This document shows, in pieces, positions 1 to 7,041 of a DNA stretch of 64,000 nucleotides. How positions within the stretch are numbered: position 1 is the first letter of the stretch; every line of letters starts with the position of its first letter. This DNA is from Clostridium gasigenes. GTDB taxonomy: Bacteria > Bacillota > Clostridia > Clostridiales > Clostridiaceae. Made by a program: the position numbers and the translations under genes. The notes beneath the pieces were generated by a model. It did not search any database. It saw only the letters and a program-made list of their open reading frames with translations, and was not told the DNA's origin. The stretch spans positions 17,528 to 81,527 of the forward strand of contig NZ_FNJM01000014.1 in the NCBI RefSeq assembly GCF_900104115.1, given 5' to 3'.

Positions 1-441
1 TGCTTTCTCTCCGCTTTGAAATGCAAGCTCTTTATTAGCTATGATCAACTCTGCTGCCCTATCTGCTTTCTCTCCACTTTGAAAGGCAAGCTCTTTATTA
101 GCTATGATTAACTCCGCCGCCCTCTCTGCTTTTTCCCCGCTTTGAAAGGCAAGCTCTTTATTAGCTATGATTAACTCTGCAGCCCGGTCTGCTTTCTCTC
201 CACTTTGGAAAGCAAGCTCCTTGTTAGCTATGATTAACTCTGCTGCCCTATCTGCTTTTTCTCTACTTTGAAAGACAAGTTCTTTATTCGCAATTATCAA
301 CTCTGCTGCCCTCTCTGCTTTCTCTCCTCTTTGGAAAGCAAGCTCCTTATTAGCTATTATTAACTCTGCTGCCCTGTCCGCCTTCTCCCTACTTTGAAAG
401 GCAAGTTCTTTATTCGCAATAACTAACTCTGCAGCCCATTT
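1..441. repeat. 63-bp in-frame tandem repeat array (about 7 copies)
   Basis: A unit of 63 bp (21 codons) recurs with the core AAGCTCTTTATTAGCTATGA near positions 27, 90, 153, 216, 279, 342 and 405. Copies differ at a few positions, mostly at synonymous sites, so the array is not freshly amplified. The length preserves the reading frame, and copy number could change by slippage or recombination without breaking the gene. Confidence 0.85.
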
Positions 442-513
442 TGCTTTCTCTTCACTTTCTTTAAATCTTATTTCCAGTTGATCTGTTACCGGTCTATAAA
501 AATTATCATTCAT
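1..513 (-). CDS. Partial coiled-coil protein built of 21-residue tandem repeats (N-terminal 171 residues)
   Basis: The reverse strand is open from an ATG at 513 to the window edge with no stop, so the C-terminal part is missing. The start follows a GGGG-type ribosome-binding site. After a short head (MNDNFYRPVTDQLEIRFKES) the protein is about seven copies of a 21-residue unit containing RAAELIIANKELAFQ, ending in SGEKAD or SREKAD. The unit is rich in Ala, Glu, Leu and Lys and should form a long helix or coiled coil. Similar ANKELAFQ repeats serve as linkers in clostridial signalling proteins with PAS, GGDEF or kinase domains, so a sensor function is possible, but no output domain is visible. 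It lies beyond the outermost SCC-like attachment site and is probably cassette cargo. Confidence 0.75.
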   Translation of the reverse strand, partial: MNDNFYRPVTDQLEIRFKESEEKAKWAAELVIANKELAFQSREKADRAAELIIANKELAFQRGEKAERAAELIIANKELVFQSREKADRAAELIIANKELAFQSGEKADRAAELIIANKELAFQSGEKAERAAELIIANKELAFQSGEKADRAAELIIANKELAFQSGEKA

Positions 514-542
514 ATTACATCCCCTTCAGTACACTTTTATCG

Positions 543-657
543 TTACCAATTCTCCACAACTGAATCTACTTTTCTTTCAATCTTATCACTTTTAAAATCT
601 GTGTGTTCTTCGTACTTCTAATAATTGATTTAATAAAGATATCATTTTTTTATCCAT
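543..657 (-). pseudogene. Small helical-protein remnant with a frameshift
   Basis: An AGGAG site precedes an ATG at 657 that opens the peptide MDKKMISLLNQLLEV and then stops after 21 codons at 592. A one-base frame change after that point continues as YEEHTDFKSDKIERKVDSVV and ends at 543. The joined peptide resembles the short amphipathic N-termini of small clostridial proteins of the MDKKLxxLLNQLLE type. I read it as a frameshifted remnant, but the 21-residue peptide alone could be expressed. Function unknown. Confidence 0.4.
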
Positions 658-988
658 ATTATCAACTCCTATCTATATTATATCATTATAAATATTATTT
701 AATTAAATTACCCTAATATCCATCATAAAAAGTGATTATATAAGCTTTCTCTCTAACATCGTGAGTTTTATTGGTACGCTCCAGATTTTTTTAATACCAG
801 CTAATCTACTACATTCAAATTTCATAACTCCTTCTAAGTACATATAATCCTGACTTCCTTATGTACCCGATGTAAATAAAATAACTATTTACATCGGTTT
901 TTCTTATAAAACTACTAATATTATTTAAATAATTTTTATAAATATAATAATACTTTCCTTTATAAAATAATACATATCTAATTTAAGT
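658..988. other. Gene-free stretch left of the first attachment site, with one hairpin
   Basis: No open frame with a credible ribosome-binding site is seen on either strand. The only structure is a perfect 12-bp stem with a 7-base loop (CCGATGTAAATA at 867-878, TATTTACATCGG at 886-897) followed by a T-rich run. This is a Rho-independent terminator read on the + strand, and no gene now ends into it, which suggests that upstream sequence was lost. Confidence 0.6.
867..903 (+). terminator. Orphan Rho-independent terminator
   Basis: A perfect 12-bp stem (867-878 with 886-897) is followed by TTTTTCTT. No + strand gene lies upstream in the window. Confidence 0.65.
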
Positions 989-1044
989 AAAAACCGCACT
1001 TGTAATTGATACAGTTCTCCGTAACTACTCCAAGTGAGGTTTTT
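989..1044. other. SCC-like attachment site 1 (outer junction)
   Basis: Two inverted half-sites, AAAAACCGCACTT (989-1001) and AAGTGAGGTTTTT (1032-1044), flank a core that reads TACGGAGAACTGTATCA on the reverse strand. The layout matches site 2 at 2312-2365 and the rlmH end at 16,468-16,496. On the reverse strand the core and following GTGCGGTTTTT also resemble the staphylococcal SCC site GAAGCATATCATAAATGA and the sequence after it. It marks the junction between the 1.3-kb mini-cassette on its right and a further element or old chromosome on its left. Confidence 0.75.
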
Positions 1045-1168
1045 CCATTCTATTCTTGTGTATATATTCTTCATAATTATGGCATAATTCTAAAACATAA
1101 TCTTTTTATACATCATTTAAAAATTAAGATTAAATTCCTTGGTCTTGGTATAGAAGTTAAAAGCAAAG

Positions 1169-1205
1169 AAAAAAGTGCCCCATCCTGCAAATAGTAGCAC
1201 TTTTT
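1169..1205. terminator. Bidirectional terminator-like hairpin
   Basis: AAAAAAGTGC (1169-1178) pairs with GCACTTTTT (1197-1205). The flanking A and T runs allow termination in both directions. On the reverse strand it would close the pseudogene at 1274-1483. Confidence 0.6.
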
Positions 1206-1273
1206 CTTAATTAATCTTCAATTAATTTCATCTAATAACCCTAAAACAAAATAAATGTTCTAAGGATTGCTAT

Positions 1274-1483
1274 TCATATATTGGCTATAAGAGCACCTTT
1301 ACTTATTTTCCATTCAAAACGATACATAATAATATATCCCCCTTCAATACCAACTACAACTAATCCAAATAAAATATTTGCTATATTGATGCTTGAAATT
1401 TCAATAGTTAAGTTGTCTTTTAACAAACACCTCATTTCTTATTTTTTTGATTCTTCTGGTAAATAATTATACTCTTTAGTTAT
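1274..1483 (-). pseudogene. Degraded membrane-protein fragment (DMT/EamA-like)
   Basis: A strong AAGGAGGG site precedes ATA at 1483, where a start codon would be expected. The frame continues as TKEYNYLPEESKK, hits a stop, resumes at an ATG at 1435 (MRCLLKDNLTIE) and ends in GIEGGYIIMYRFEWKISKGA. The stretch VGIEGGYIIMYR..W.IS.GALIANI looks like the internal segment of small DMT-family membrane proteins, which have an LxVxGIExGYxxxYRxxWxISxGxLxANI pattern. The altered start, the internal stop and the truncation mark it as inactive. Family assignment is from pattern memory only. Confidence 0.45.
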
Positions 1484-1557
1484 AATATTGCCCTCCTTAA
1501 TACAAAAAGATTACTATATTGTGATAAATTGATAGTAGCTATATTTGATTACATCAT

Positions 1558-2001
1558 TTATTTTTTATATATCATATCTATATGTGGAATATTATCCTCT
1601 AGATATTCTTCTGAAACTGCTTTAAAGCCAAGACTACTATAAAAATTTAGTAAATATACTTGTGCTTGAATTTTAATAGTTTCTTCTTTTAAATTGTTTT
1701 CTATAAACTCAATAGCTTTTAACATCATCTCTCTTGAAATTCCTTTACCACGATAATCTTTTTTTACGGCTACTCTTCCTATTGATATTTCATCGTAAGA
1801 AACTCCCTTCTCCAAAATTCTTAGGTATGCAACTACTTCTCCATTTTCTTCAGAAAATAGATGATATGATTTTAAATCTTTATCATCACAGTCAAGGTAT
1901 GCACACTCCTGTTCTACAATAAATACTTTATTTCTTAATGCTAAAATTTTGTATATTTCTTCAACCTTAAATTGATTAAATTTTTTAATGTTCCAATTCA
2001 T
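1558..2001 (-). CDS. ElaA-like GNAT N-acetyltransferase
   Basis: The 147-residue protein fits the ElaA branch of the GNAT fold. It has the N-terminal pattern ILALRNKVFIVEQECAYLDCDD, the acetyl-CoA loop IGRVAVKKDYRGKGIS (V-x-x-x-x-R-G-K-G, around residues 75-90), and the C-terminal AQVYLLNFYSSLGF with EDNIPHIDM. Such enzymes move acetyl from acetyl-CoA to an amine, and the substrate of ElaA is not settled. It is the only intact gene of the mini-cassette between attachment sites 1 and 2, and a hairpin terminator-like element lies upstream. The ATG at 2001 follows a GGAGG site. Confidence 0.85.
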   Translation of the reverse strand: MNWNIKKFNQFKVEEIYKILALRNKVFIVEQECAYLDCDDKDLKSYHLFSEENGEVVAYLRILEKGVSYDEISIGRVAVKKDYRGKGISREMMLKAIEFIENNLKEETIKIQAQVYLLNFYSSLGFKAVSEEYLEDNIPHIDMIYKK

Positions 2002-2066
2002 TAAATTACCTCCATCTACATCAAATATTAGATTTTAATATAATACTTAAATTCCCCTAATAAACA

Positions 2067-2129
2067 CAAAAGCACTGAGTCTTATTCCTCCTTAAAAAGG
2101 CCCTAATGGAATAACACTCAGTGCTTTTT
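2067..2129. terminator. Long bidirectional hairpin
   Basis: AAAGCACTGAGT..TTATTCC (2068-2088) pairs with GGAATAA..ACTCAGTGCTTT (2108-2127), with flanking A and T runs. Termination is possible in either direction. It sits upstream of the acetyltransferase gene, so it would block read-through from the large cassette. Confidence 0.6.
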
Positions 2130-2311
2130 AACATTCTTACCCGGGGATAAGAATAAGCATCATATTATTTAATTATTACACATAGTATCATAGAATTAGC
2201 TTTTAAGCAATAGTGGATTTAAACTAGTTGATAAATTCCTATTTGTCTTTTACTTAATATTATTACTTATAAAAATACCCCTAGGCAAGTCATATCAATA
2301 CCTAAGGCTAT

Positions 2312-2365
2312 AAACCTCATTTATTTATGATAAGGTTCTCCGTATCAGTATTAAGTGAGGTTTTT
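2312..2365. other. SCC-like attachment site 2 (distal end of the 14-kb cassette)
   Basis: Read on the reverse strand, 2338-2321 is GAACCTTATCATAAATAA, which encodes Glu-Pro-Tyr-His-Lys-stop, exactly the C-terminus of RlmH 14 kb away. It is followed by ATGAGGTTT. The staphylococcal SCC site GAAGCATATCATAAATGA differs at only a few bases. Inverted half-sites AAACCTCATTT (2312-2322) and AAGTGAGGTTTTT (2353-2365) flank the core. This is the duplicated rlmH end expected after site-specific insertion. Confidence 0.85.
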
Positions 2366-2453
2366 ATATTATGTTTATCTATTAGTTACAATGTAATTTA
2401 TCTTTGTTGCTTATTTTATTAATGTTATCATTTTCTTTTTATTTTCAAGTATT

Positions 2454-2849
2454 TTAATTTAAAAAACTTGTAAGTTCTAAAATTTTATCTTCTACGCTTT
2501 TTTGGTAATCACTAATTCCACTTTGGCTCAATGGTTTTTTGTCTTTGATTAACTCCGTTTCTCGTTTTTTTCGTAAGTCTTTCTTATCCTCTTTTTCAAG
2601 TAACCTAAATTTCAATGTTACACTTGAGTCTCCGATTGTTTCTTCTGTAAAGCCAAAATATTCTGGCTTCTTATTTAACTCATATAAATGTGATGCACAT
2701 CGTACTAAAACAAAAACTGATTCACCTATATAAAGAACCTTAGATTGGTTATTTTTGTATATACTAATCTCATAGATACCAGCACCTATCGCTTGAATTA
2801 AATCGCTTTGAAAAAAGTCGATTCTAATATTCATATTTGTTTTTTTCAA
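2454..2849 (-). CDS. GIY-YIG nuclease-domain protein
   Basis: The 131-residue protein has the GIY-YIG signature: GIY at residues 24-26, YIG at 40-42 within KVLYIGES, an Arg eight residues later (LVRCASHLYE), and a downstream Glu in KRETELIKDKKPLSQS, where the family's metal-binding Glu and the E..LI..KPPLN block are expected. The protein is essentially one domain. In this family the fold cuts DNA, so it may be a homing-type, repair or defence nuclease. It is the outermost gene of the 14-kb cassette, next to attachment site 2. Confidence 0.7.
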   Translation of the reverse strand: MKKTNMNIRIDFFQSDLIQAIGAGIYEISIYKNNQSKVLYIGESVFVLVRCASHLYELNKKPEYFGFTEETIGDSSVTLKFRLLEKEDKKDLRKKRETELIKDKKPLSQSGISDYQKSVEDKILELTSFLN

Positions 2850-2997
2850 CTATATAACCTCCTTCTTTAATAAATTCTAATTTATCTCTAGGATAAAATT
2901 AATACCTTTATTATAATATTCAATATATAATTTATCTATAATTACCCCTCAACTCATTATAGTAAATTAAACATACCTTATCCAATTTTAGTAACTA

Positions 2998-4008
2998 CTA
3001 CTTTTTTATCTTAGAATTAATTATGTTTAAATCTTTTTGTATTTTTTTATTTAATTTATTTCTTTTTTGTAGCTGTAATAGCTCATCAAGAATAAAGTAT
3101 ACAGACTTTTCCACAACAGAGAAATATTCTGAGCACTCTTCTTCTGTCAAACTATGCACACCAGCACTTAAAATACTATAAATATATGTATTTTCAGTTA
3201 AATGTTCTGGTAATTCAGCTTTTAATATATCTATCTTTTCTATGAATTTAACTTTTTTTTCTTCATACCTAGCTTGGTTATCAACATTTATATTACATTT
3301 TACTTCTTCATATTTATAATCAACTATTTTTTCTAAAACCCTTCTTAAATATAAAAATCCTCCAACAGCAAAATTGTTTTCATAAGATATTACTGCTTTA
3401 TTCAAATCTGATTTAATATTTTTATAATTTTTATATTTGCTGTATTTATCTCTAATATTATGGTTATGAAACTCAATATTAGATGGGTCTTGTCCTATTT
3501 TCTGTAATATTAATTTTTTTTCCTCATTTTCCCCATATTGAAGCTCTAACTTATATATAAATATTTGCTTATGATTACCCTTATGTGAGCAATTTACTGA
3601 TTTAGTAAAATACTCGTGTTTTTTTAGTAAGATATCTATTCTATCATTTAATTTAAACATTGCCCTATAATCATCATAATCATCAAAATCATCGCCATAT
3701 TGTCCATGTAAAGTTCTTTCTAATAATCTTTCATCTACGTTTATCTTTACTGACTTTAACGAATTTTCCTTTTTACACTTATTACAATACCCATATATAT
3801 CATCTTCATATAATAAAAAATCTATAATTTCATCAAAATCTTTTGGATATTTTTCTTCATAAATTTCTTCCTCATACTCCATAAAATTTTCAAATCTAGT
3901 TTCACTTCTACCAATCTTCTGTATTTTTGTAATACCTATATTTAACTTTTCATATAAGGGCATTTTAAATAATAATCCATTTATATCATATTTAGAAATA
4001 TTCTCCAT
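2998..4008 (-). CDS. Unknown protein, zinc-knuckle-like N-terminus and helical DUF4145-like C-terminus
   Basis: The 336-residue protein has an acidic N-terminal third with a CNKC pair (YCNKCKKEN) and further Cys/His residues (VNCSHKG) that could bind zinc. The last 130 residues are helical and contain GGFLYLRRVLEKIVDYKYEE and SILSAGVHSLTEEECSEY. This arrangement resembles DUF4145-type domains (L-R-x-x-L-E..., then a conserved His near the end), which occur in restriction and other defence contexts and are related to HEPN-like helical bundles. I infer a defence or nucleic-acid role but cannot assign a reaction. It lies just downstream of the recombinase gene. Confidence 0.5.
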   Translation of the reverse strand: MENISKYDINGLLFKMPLYEKLNIGITKIQKIGRSETRFENFMEYEEEIYEEKYPKDFDEIIDFLLYEDDIYGYCNKCKKENSLKSVKINVDERLLERTLHGQYGDDFDDYDDYRAMFKLNDRIDILLKKHEYFTKSVNCSHKGNHKQIFIYKLELQYGENEEKKLILQKIGQDPSNIEFHNHNIRDKYSKYKNYKNIKSDLNKAVISYENNFAVGGFLYLRRVLEKIVDYKYEEVKCNINVDNQARYEEKKVKFIEKIDILKAELPEHLTENTYIYSILSAGVHSLTEEECSEYFSVVEKSVYFILDELLQLQKRNKLNKKIQKDLNIINSKIKK

Positions 4009-4087
4009 AATTCCTCCTTAGGTGTTATTATATATTTTTACTTTTAGTATACATTATTATATCAAATCCAACAATCTTTTGCATTTT

Positions 4088-5749
4088 TTATATAGCAATA
4101 TCTAAATTCAATGTATTTATCCCAATATTTCTTAATGCAAAAGAAGAAGGAGTACCCATTAAAGATACTCCTTCTTCCTTGCTTAGATAGTCAACTAAGC
4201 TATCATTTATATTAAGTTTTATTGAATCAATTTCCCTTAGTTCATTAATTGTTATTTCTGAAATTATCATATGTAACAATTTCTTCTGTTGTTCCCTTGA
4301 TACATTTCCTGTTAAGACTTTACTAAAATTCTCTAATATGCTTTTAATAAAGTCATAGGGTATTGCTTCACTGACATCATCTGATAAAGTAACTAATAAT
4401 GGTGCTTTCTCTTCTTGAAGCTTCTTTGATCTTTCATCTAACTCTTGCTTTCTAGATTGAAACTCTTCCTTAGTTAATATTTCATCTTCGTATGCTTCAA
4501 AAATCTTGCTTCTTTTTTTATCTAGCTTTTCTAGCTCCTTGTCAATCTGTTGCAACTCTTTCTTAGATGGATTTACTTTATTAACTCTTTCTTTATTAAC
4601 ATTACTTACTATACTTTTGACCATTTTTTCATTAGATAACAGTTCTGAAAGCTTATTAAACACATATTCATTAGCTTTATCTACTCTTATTGTATTACTG
4701 TTACATACTGCTATACCTTTATTTTTCCAATTACCACATGCATAGTAAACTATTCTCTTCTTAGTTCCGTCCACTAATGTATTAGTAGTTCTTGATATTA
4801 CCATTCCAGCTCCACACTTAGGACATCTTAATATTCCTGTTAGTGGATATTCACCATCATATATTCTTGATGGCTTACCCTTCTTTGATTCAAGTAAATC
4901 TTGAACTTTATCCCATATATCAATATCAATTATACCTTTATGTAGTCCATCTACTATTATTGGATTAGGGTTTATGTTTCTTCTTCTTTTCTCAGACCAA
5001 TTCTGTCTAACATTATATCTAACTTTTCCTATATAAACAGGATTAGTAAGTATATCTCTTATTGAACCCACTGAGAAGTTATTCCCTAGTTTAGTTTTAT
5101 ACTCTAACTTATTTATCTGATTAGTAATAGCCTTATATCCCTTACCTTTATAGTATTCATTAAAGATAAATCTTACTGTTTCTGATTCTTTTTCATTAAT
5201 AGTCAGTTTAGTTTTTCTTCTTTTAGCTCCTTCTAATCCCTCTACTACCATTAAATCATAGCCTAAAACTCTTCCTCCACACCAATTTCCAGATTTTGCC
5301 TTAGCACACATACCCATTTTTATATTCTGCGAAATCGTACTTCTCTCAAATTCTCCTATTAATGCCATCATTTGGAATTGCATTTTTCCTGCTGGTGTAT
5401 CAGTTTCAAATGGCTCTGAATATGACTTGAAAGTTATATTATTCTGCTCTAATATATCAACTATCTTTAAAACATCTGATAGTTTTCTACTTACACGGTT
5501 AATTTTCCATGAAATTACATTTGTAAACTTTTTATCTTCTGCATCCTTTAACAACTCTTTTAATGCAGGTCTACTCTTAATATTTTTACCACTTATACCT
5601 CTATCCGAATAACACTTATAAACTTCATATCCCATCTTTTTGCAGTATTCATTTAGTAACCTTTGTTGTTCATCTATACTGTAACCCTCTTCAGCCTGCT
5701 CAATTGTAGATACCCTGGTATAAATTGCCATTTTTTTTATTTCATCCAT
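4088..5749 (-). CDS. Large serine recombinase, probable cassette integrase/excisionase (Ccr-like)
   Basis: The 553-residue protein starts at the ATG at 5749, preceded by GGAGG. An upstream ATG at 5764 overlaps that site. The catalytic domain begins MAIYTRVSTIEQ, with Ser14 as the predicted nucleophile, followed by RGISGKN, SWKINRVSRKLSD and EFERSTI. The recombinase domain (GYD...GKGYKAITNQIN) comes next, then a zinc ribbon (RCPKCG around residue 315 and YYACGN...VCNS), a coiled-coil segment around residues 380-440 and a C-terminal tail. Such enzymes cut and rejoin att sites as tetramers. Its size is that of CcrC, it is the only intact recombinase gene in the window, and three rlmH-type att sites are present, so it is the likely mover of both cassettes. 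Confidence 0.9.
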   Translation of the reverse strand: MDEIKKMAIYTRVSTIEQAEEGYSIDEQQRLLNEYCKKMGYEVYKCYSDRGISGKNIKSRPALKELLKDAEDKKFTNVISWKINRVSRKLSDVLKIVDILEQNNITFKSYSEPFETDTPAGKMQFQMMALIGEFERSTISQNIKMGMCAKAKSGNWCGGRVLGYDLMVVEGLEGAKRRKTKLTINEKESETVRFIFNEYYKGKGYKAITNQINKLEYKTKLGNNFSVGSIRDILTNPVYIGKVRYNVRQNWSEKRRRNINPNPIIVDGLHKGIIDIDIWDKVQDLLESKKGKPSRIYDGEYPLTGILRCPKCGAGMVISRTTNTLVDGTKKRIVYYACGNWKNKGIAVCNSNTIRVDKANEYVFNKLSELLSNEKMVKSIVSNVNKERVNKVNPSKKELQQIDKELEKLDKKRSKIFEAYEDEILTKEEFQSRKQELDERSKKLQEEKAPLLVTLSDDVSEAIPYDFIKSILENFSKVLTGNVSREQQKKLLHMIISEITINELREIDSIKLNINDSLVDYLSKEEGVSLMGTPSSFALRNIGINTLNLDIAI

Positions 5750-5882
5750 TGTTGTTACCTCCATATGTTAAAATAATATATTCTTTTTTAAGAATTCCAA
5801 GAAATTAATCTTAGAATTCTCTTTTATAGCTTCTAAAAAAATCATATTTGCATTATAAATTATCATTAACTTATTAATCCTA

Positions 5883-6260
5883 CTACTCTATTTCAGAATA
5901 AAAATCACATATTAACCTATAATCATTTATATTAAATTTATCTAATATAGTACTTATATCCCTCACTGTATTATTTATTTCTTTATACATTTCTTTTATC
6001 GTAACTACATGGTTTGAAACCGACTGCGAAAAGAATAGTGAAACTTCGGTTTTTGATATCTTAGTAGTATGAACTCCATCAAAAAACTCTTTATCTATTG
6101 CATTTAAATCTATCTCATCTCCTATTGCATCCATTGGTATTATTATTGTATGATACCTATATATAATACCCTCTTCTTCTTTCCACACTTCTAACCTTTT
6201 TACATCATAATTCAAGTTTATTAGTACATTTTCCTTAAGTATTCTAGCATTGTTTATCAT
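5883..6260 (-). CDS. Unknown cassette protein (125 residues)
   Basis: I do not recognise the family. The protein starts MINNARILKENVLINLNYDV and holds a predicted mixed sheet/helix region with an acidic middle (PMDAIGDEIDLNAIDKEFFD). No signal peptide, membrane segment or Cys cluster is visible. It lies between the degenerate recombinase-domain gene and the large serine recombinase gene on the same strand, so it is probably co-transcribed with them and may modulate recombination. That role is inferred from position only. Confidence 0.6.
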   Translation of the reverse strand: MINNARILKENVLINLNYDVKRLEVWKEEEGIIYRYHTIIIPMDAIGDEIDLNAIDKEFFDGVHTTKISKTEVSLFFSQSVSNHVVTIKEMYKEINNTVRDISTILDKFNINDYRLICDFYSEIE

Positions 6261-6363
6261 ATTAACAGCTCCCTTTATTCATCTTATTTATAATATATAT
6301 CTGAACCTATGTTTATTACACTGGTATGGCTATTAGCCATACCAGTTTAAATATTATCTTTAA

Positions 6364-6465
6364 TTACTTTTTATAATTACTATGTACTTTATCTTCTTTA
6401 ATGTACTCTAATATTACCTTTGACAGTATATTAAGAATTTCATCAACCTTTTTTGACTTGTCCAT
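6364..6465 (-). CDS. Tiny ORF, 33 residues
   Basis: The ATG at 6465 is preceded by GGCGGTGA at good spacing. The peptide MDKSKKVDEILNILSKVILE continues YIKEDKVHSNYKK and ends with TAA. It is predicted to be one amphipathic helix. It fits neatly in the gap between the genes at 6505-6873 and 5883-6260 on the same strand. Function unknown. Confidence 0.5.
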   Translation of the reverse strand: MDKSKKVDEILNILSKVILEYIKEDKVHSNYKK

Positions 6466-6504
6466 TTTAAATCACCGCCTTAATTAGCTATTTAATATTT
6501 TCCA

Positions 6505-6873
6505 TTAAAAAGCCCTACTATACTTAGCTACTACCTTATTAAGTCCTGTTAATGATTCACAAAAACTTATTATTGAAATCTGCCTCAAATAACAACCTAC
6601 TGCTATACTTGGAAATATAAATTCTTCAATGTCATTAACCGACCATATCATAAGCACTTCTATCTTTTCACTTCTTATATCATTAATTAATTCTTTAAGC
6701 TTACTACTACTATCATATTCATCTATGTATAACTCAATCTCTCCTCTATGTTCCCCAAGTTCACATCTTAACCATTGCAATCTTCCATAACCTGTTGAAA
6801 AATTTTCTGATTTTTTTTCCTTCCTCATATATAATCCTATTCTCTTATTACTTAATTTATTTAAATCATTCAT
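6505..6873 (-). CDS. Serine-recombinase-like catalytic domain lacking the catalytic Ser
   Basis: The 122-residue protein aligns by eye with the catalytic domain of the neighbouring large recombinase. Its RIGLYMRKE corresponds to MAIYTRVST, and DEYDSSSKLKELINDIRSEK plus IEVLMIWSVNDI corresponds to DRGISG...ALKELLKDAEDKKFTNVISWKINRVS. The nucleophilic Ser is absent (MRKE where TRVS is expected) and the Arg-rich active-site segment is weak. It stops where the DNA-binding part would begin. It is therefore a stand-alone, probably inactive resolvase-fold protein. It may pair with the intact recombinase as a regulator or directionality factor, or it may be a decayed second ccr gene. Confidence 0.55.
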   Translation of the reverse strand: MNDLNKLSNKRIGLYMRKEKKSENFSTGYGRLQWLRCELGEHRGEIELYIDEYDSSSKLKELINDIRSEKIEVLMIWSVNDIEEFIFPSIAVGCYLRQISIISFCESLTGLNKVVAKYSRAF

Positions 6874-6952
6874 CTTAACATTACTCCTTTTTCAGTATGT
6901 ATTTTAGCTCTAAACCTTTCTGAAATCTCACTCTGCTTACTTATTAAACTCG

Positions 6953-6990
6953 TTAATTACGCTATTCTATTATTTTAATAGCGTAATTAA
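6953..6990. promoter_or_regulatory. 14-bp perfect inverted repeat between cassette genes
   Basis: TTAATTACGCTATT (6953-6966) and AATAGCGTAATTAA (6977-6990) form a perfect stem with a 10-base loop. It lies downstream of the gene at 7042-7425 and upstream of the recombinase-domain gene. No T run follows on the reverse strand, so it could be a weak terminator, an RNA processing site or an operator. Confidence 0.5.
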
Positions 6991-7041
6991 TATCTTAAAC
7001 ATTTAAAATTTCTTATTCTATTATGTTTACTATCTTATAGG

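Larger units (their letters stand above)
1045..2340. mobile_element. 1.3-kb SCC-like mini-cassette without a recombinase
   Basis: The DNA between attachment sites 1 and 2 carries only an ElaA-like acetyltransferase gene, a dead transporter fragment and two hairpins. Its ends have the same inverted half-sites as the large neighbouring cassette. With no recombinase of its own, it would depend on the serine recombinase encoded at 4088-5749, as pseudo-SCC elements in staphylococci depend on a resident Ccr. Confidence 0.6.
2002..2453. other. Intergenic stretch with long hairpin, palindrome and attachment site
   Basis: No gene is seen. From left to right it holds a long hairpin at 2067-2129, a near-palindrome ATTCTTACCCGGGGATAAGAAT-like segment at 2132-2153, AT-rich DNA, and attachment site 2 at 2312-2365. 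Confidence 0.6.

Noticed and set aside
1-441. Repeats that could suggest a CRISPR or satellite array
   Set aside because: Perfect 63-bp coding period with open frame and Shine-Dalgarno; no spacers.
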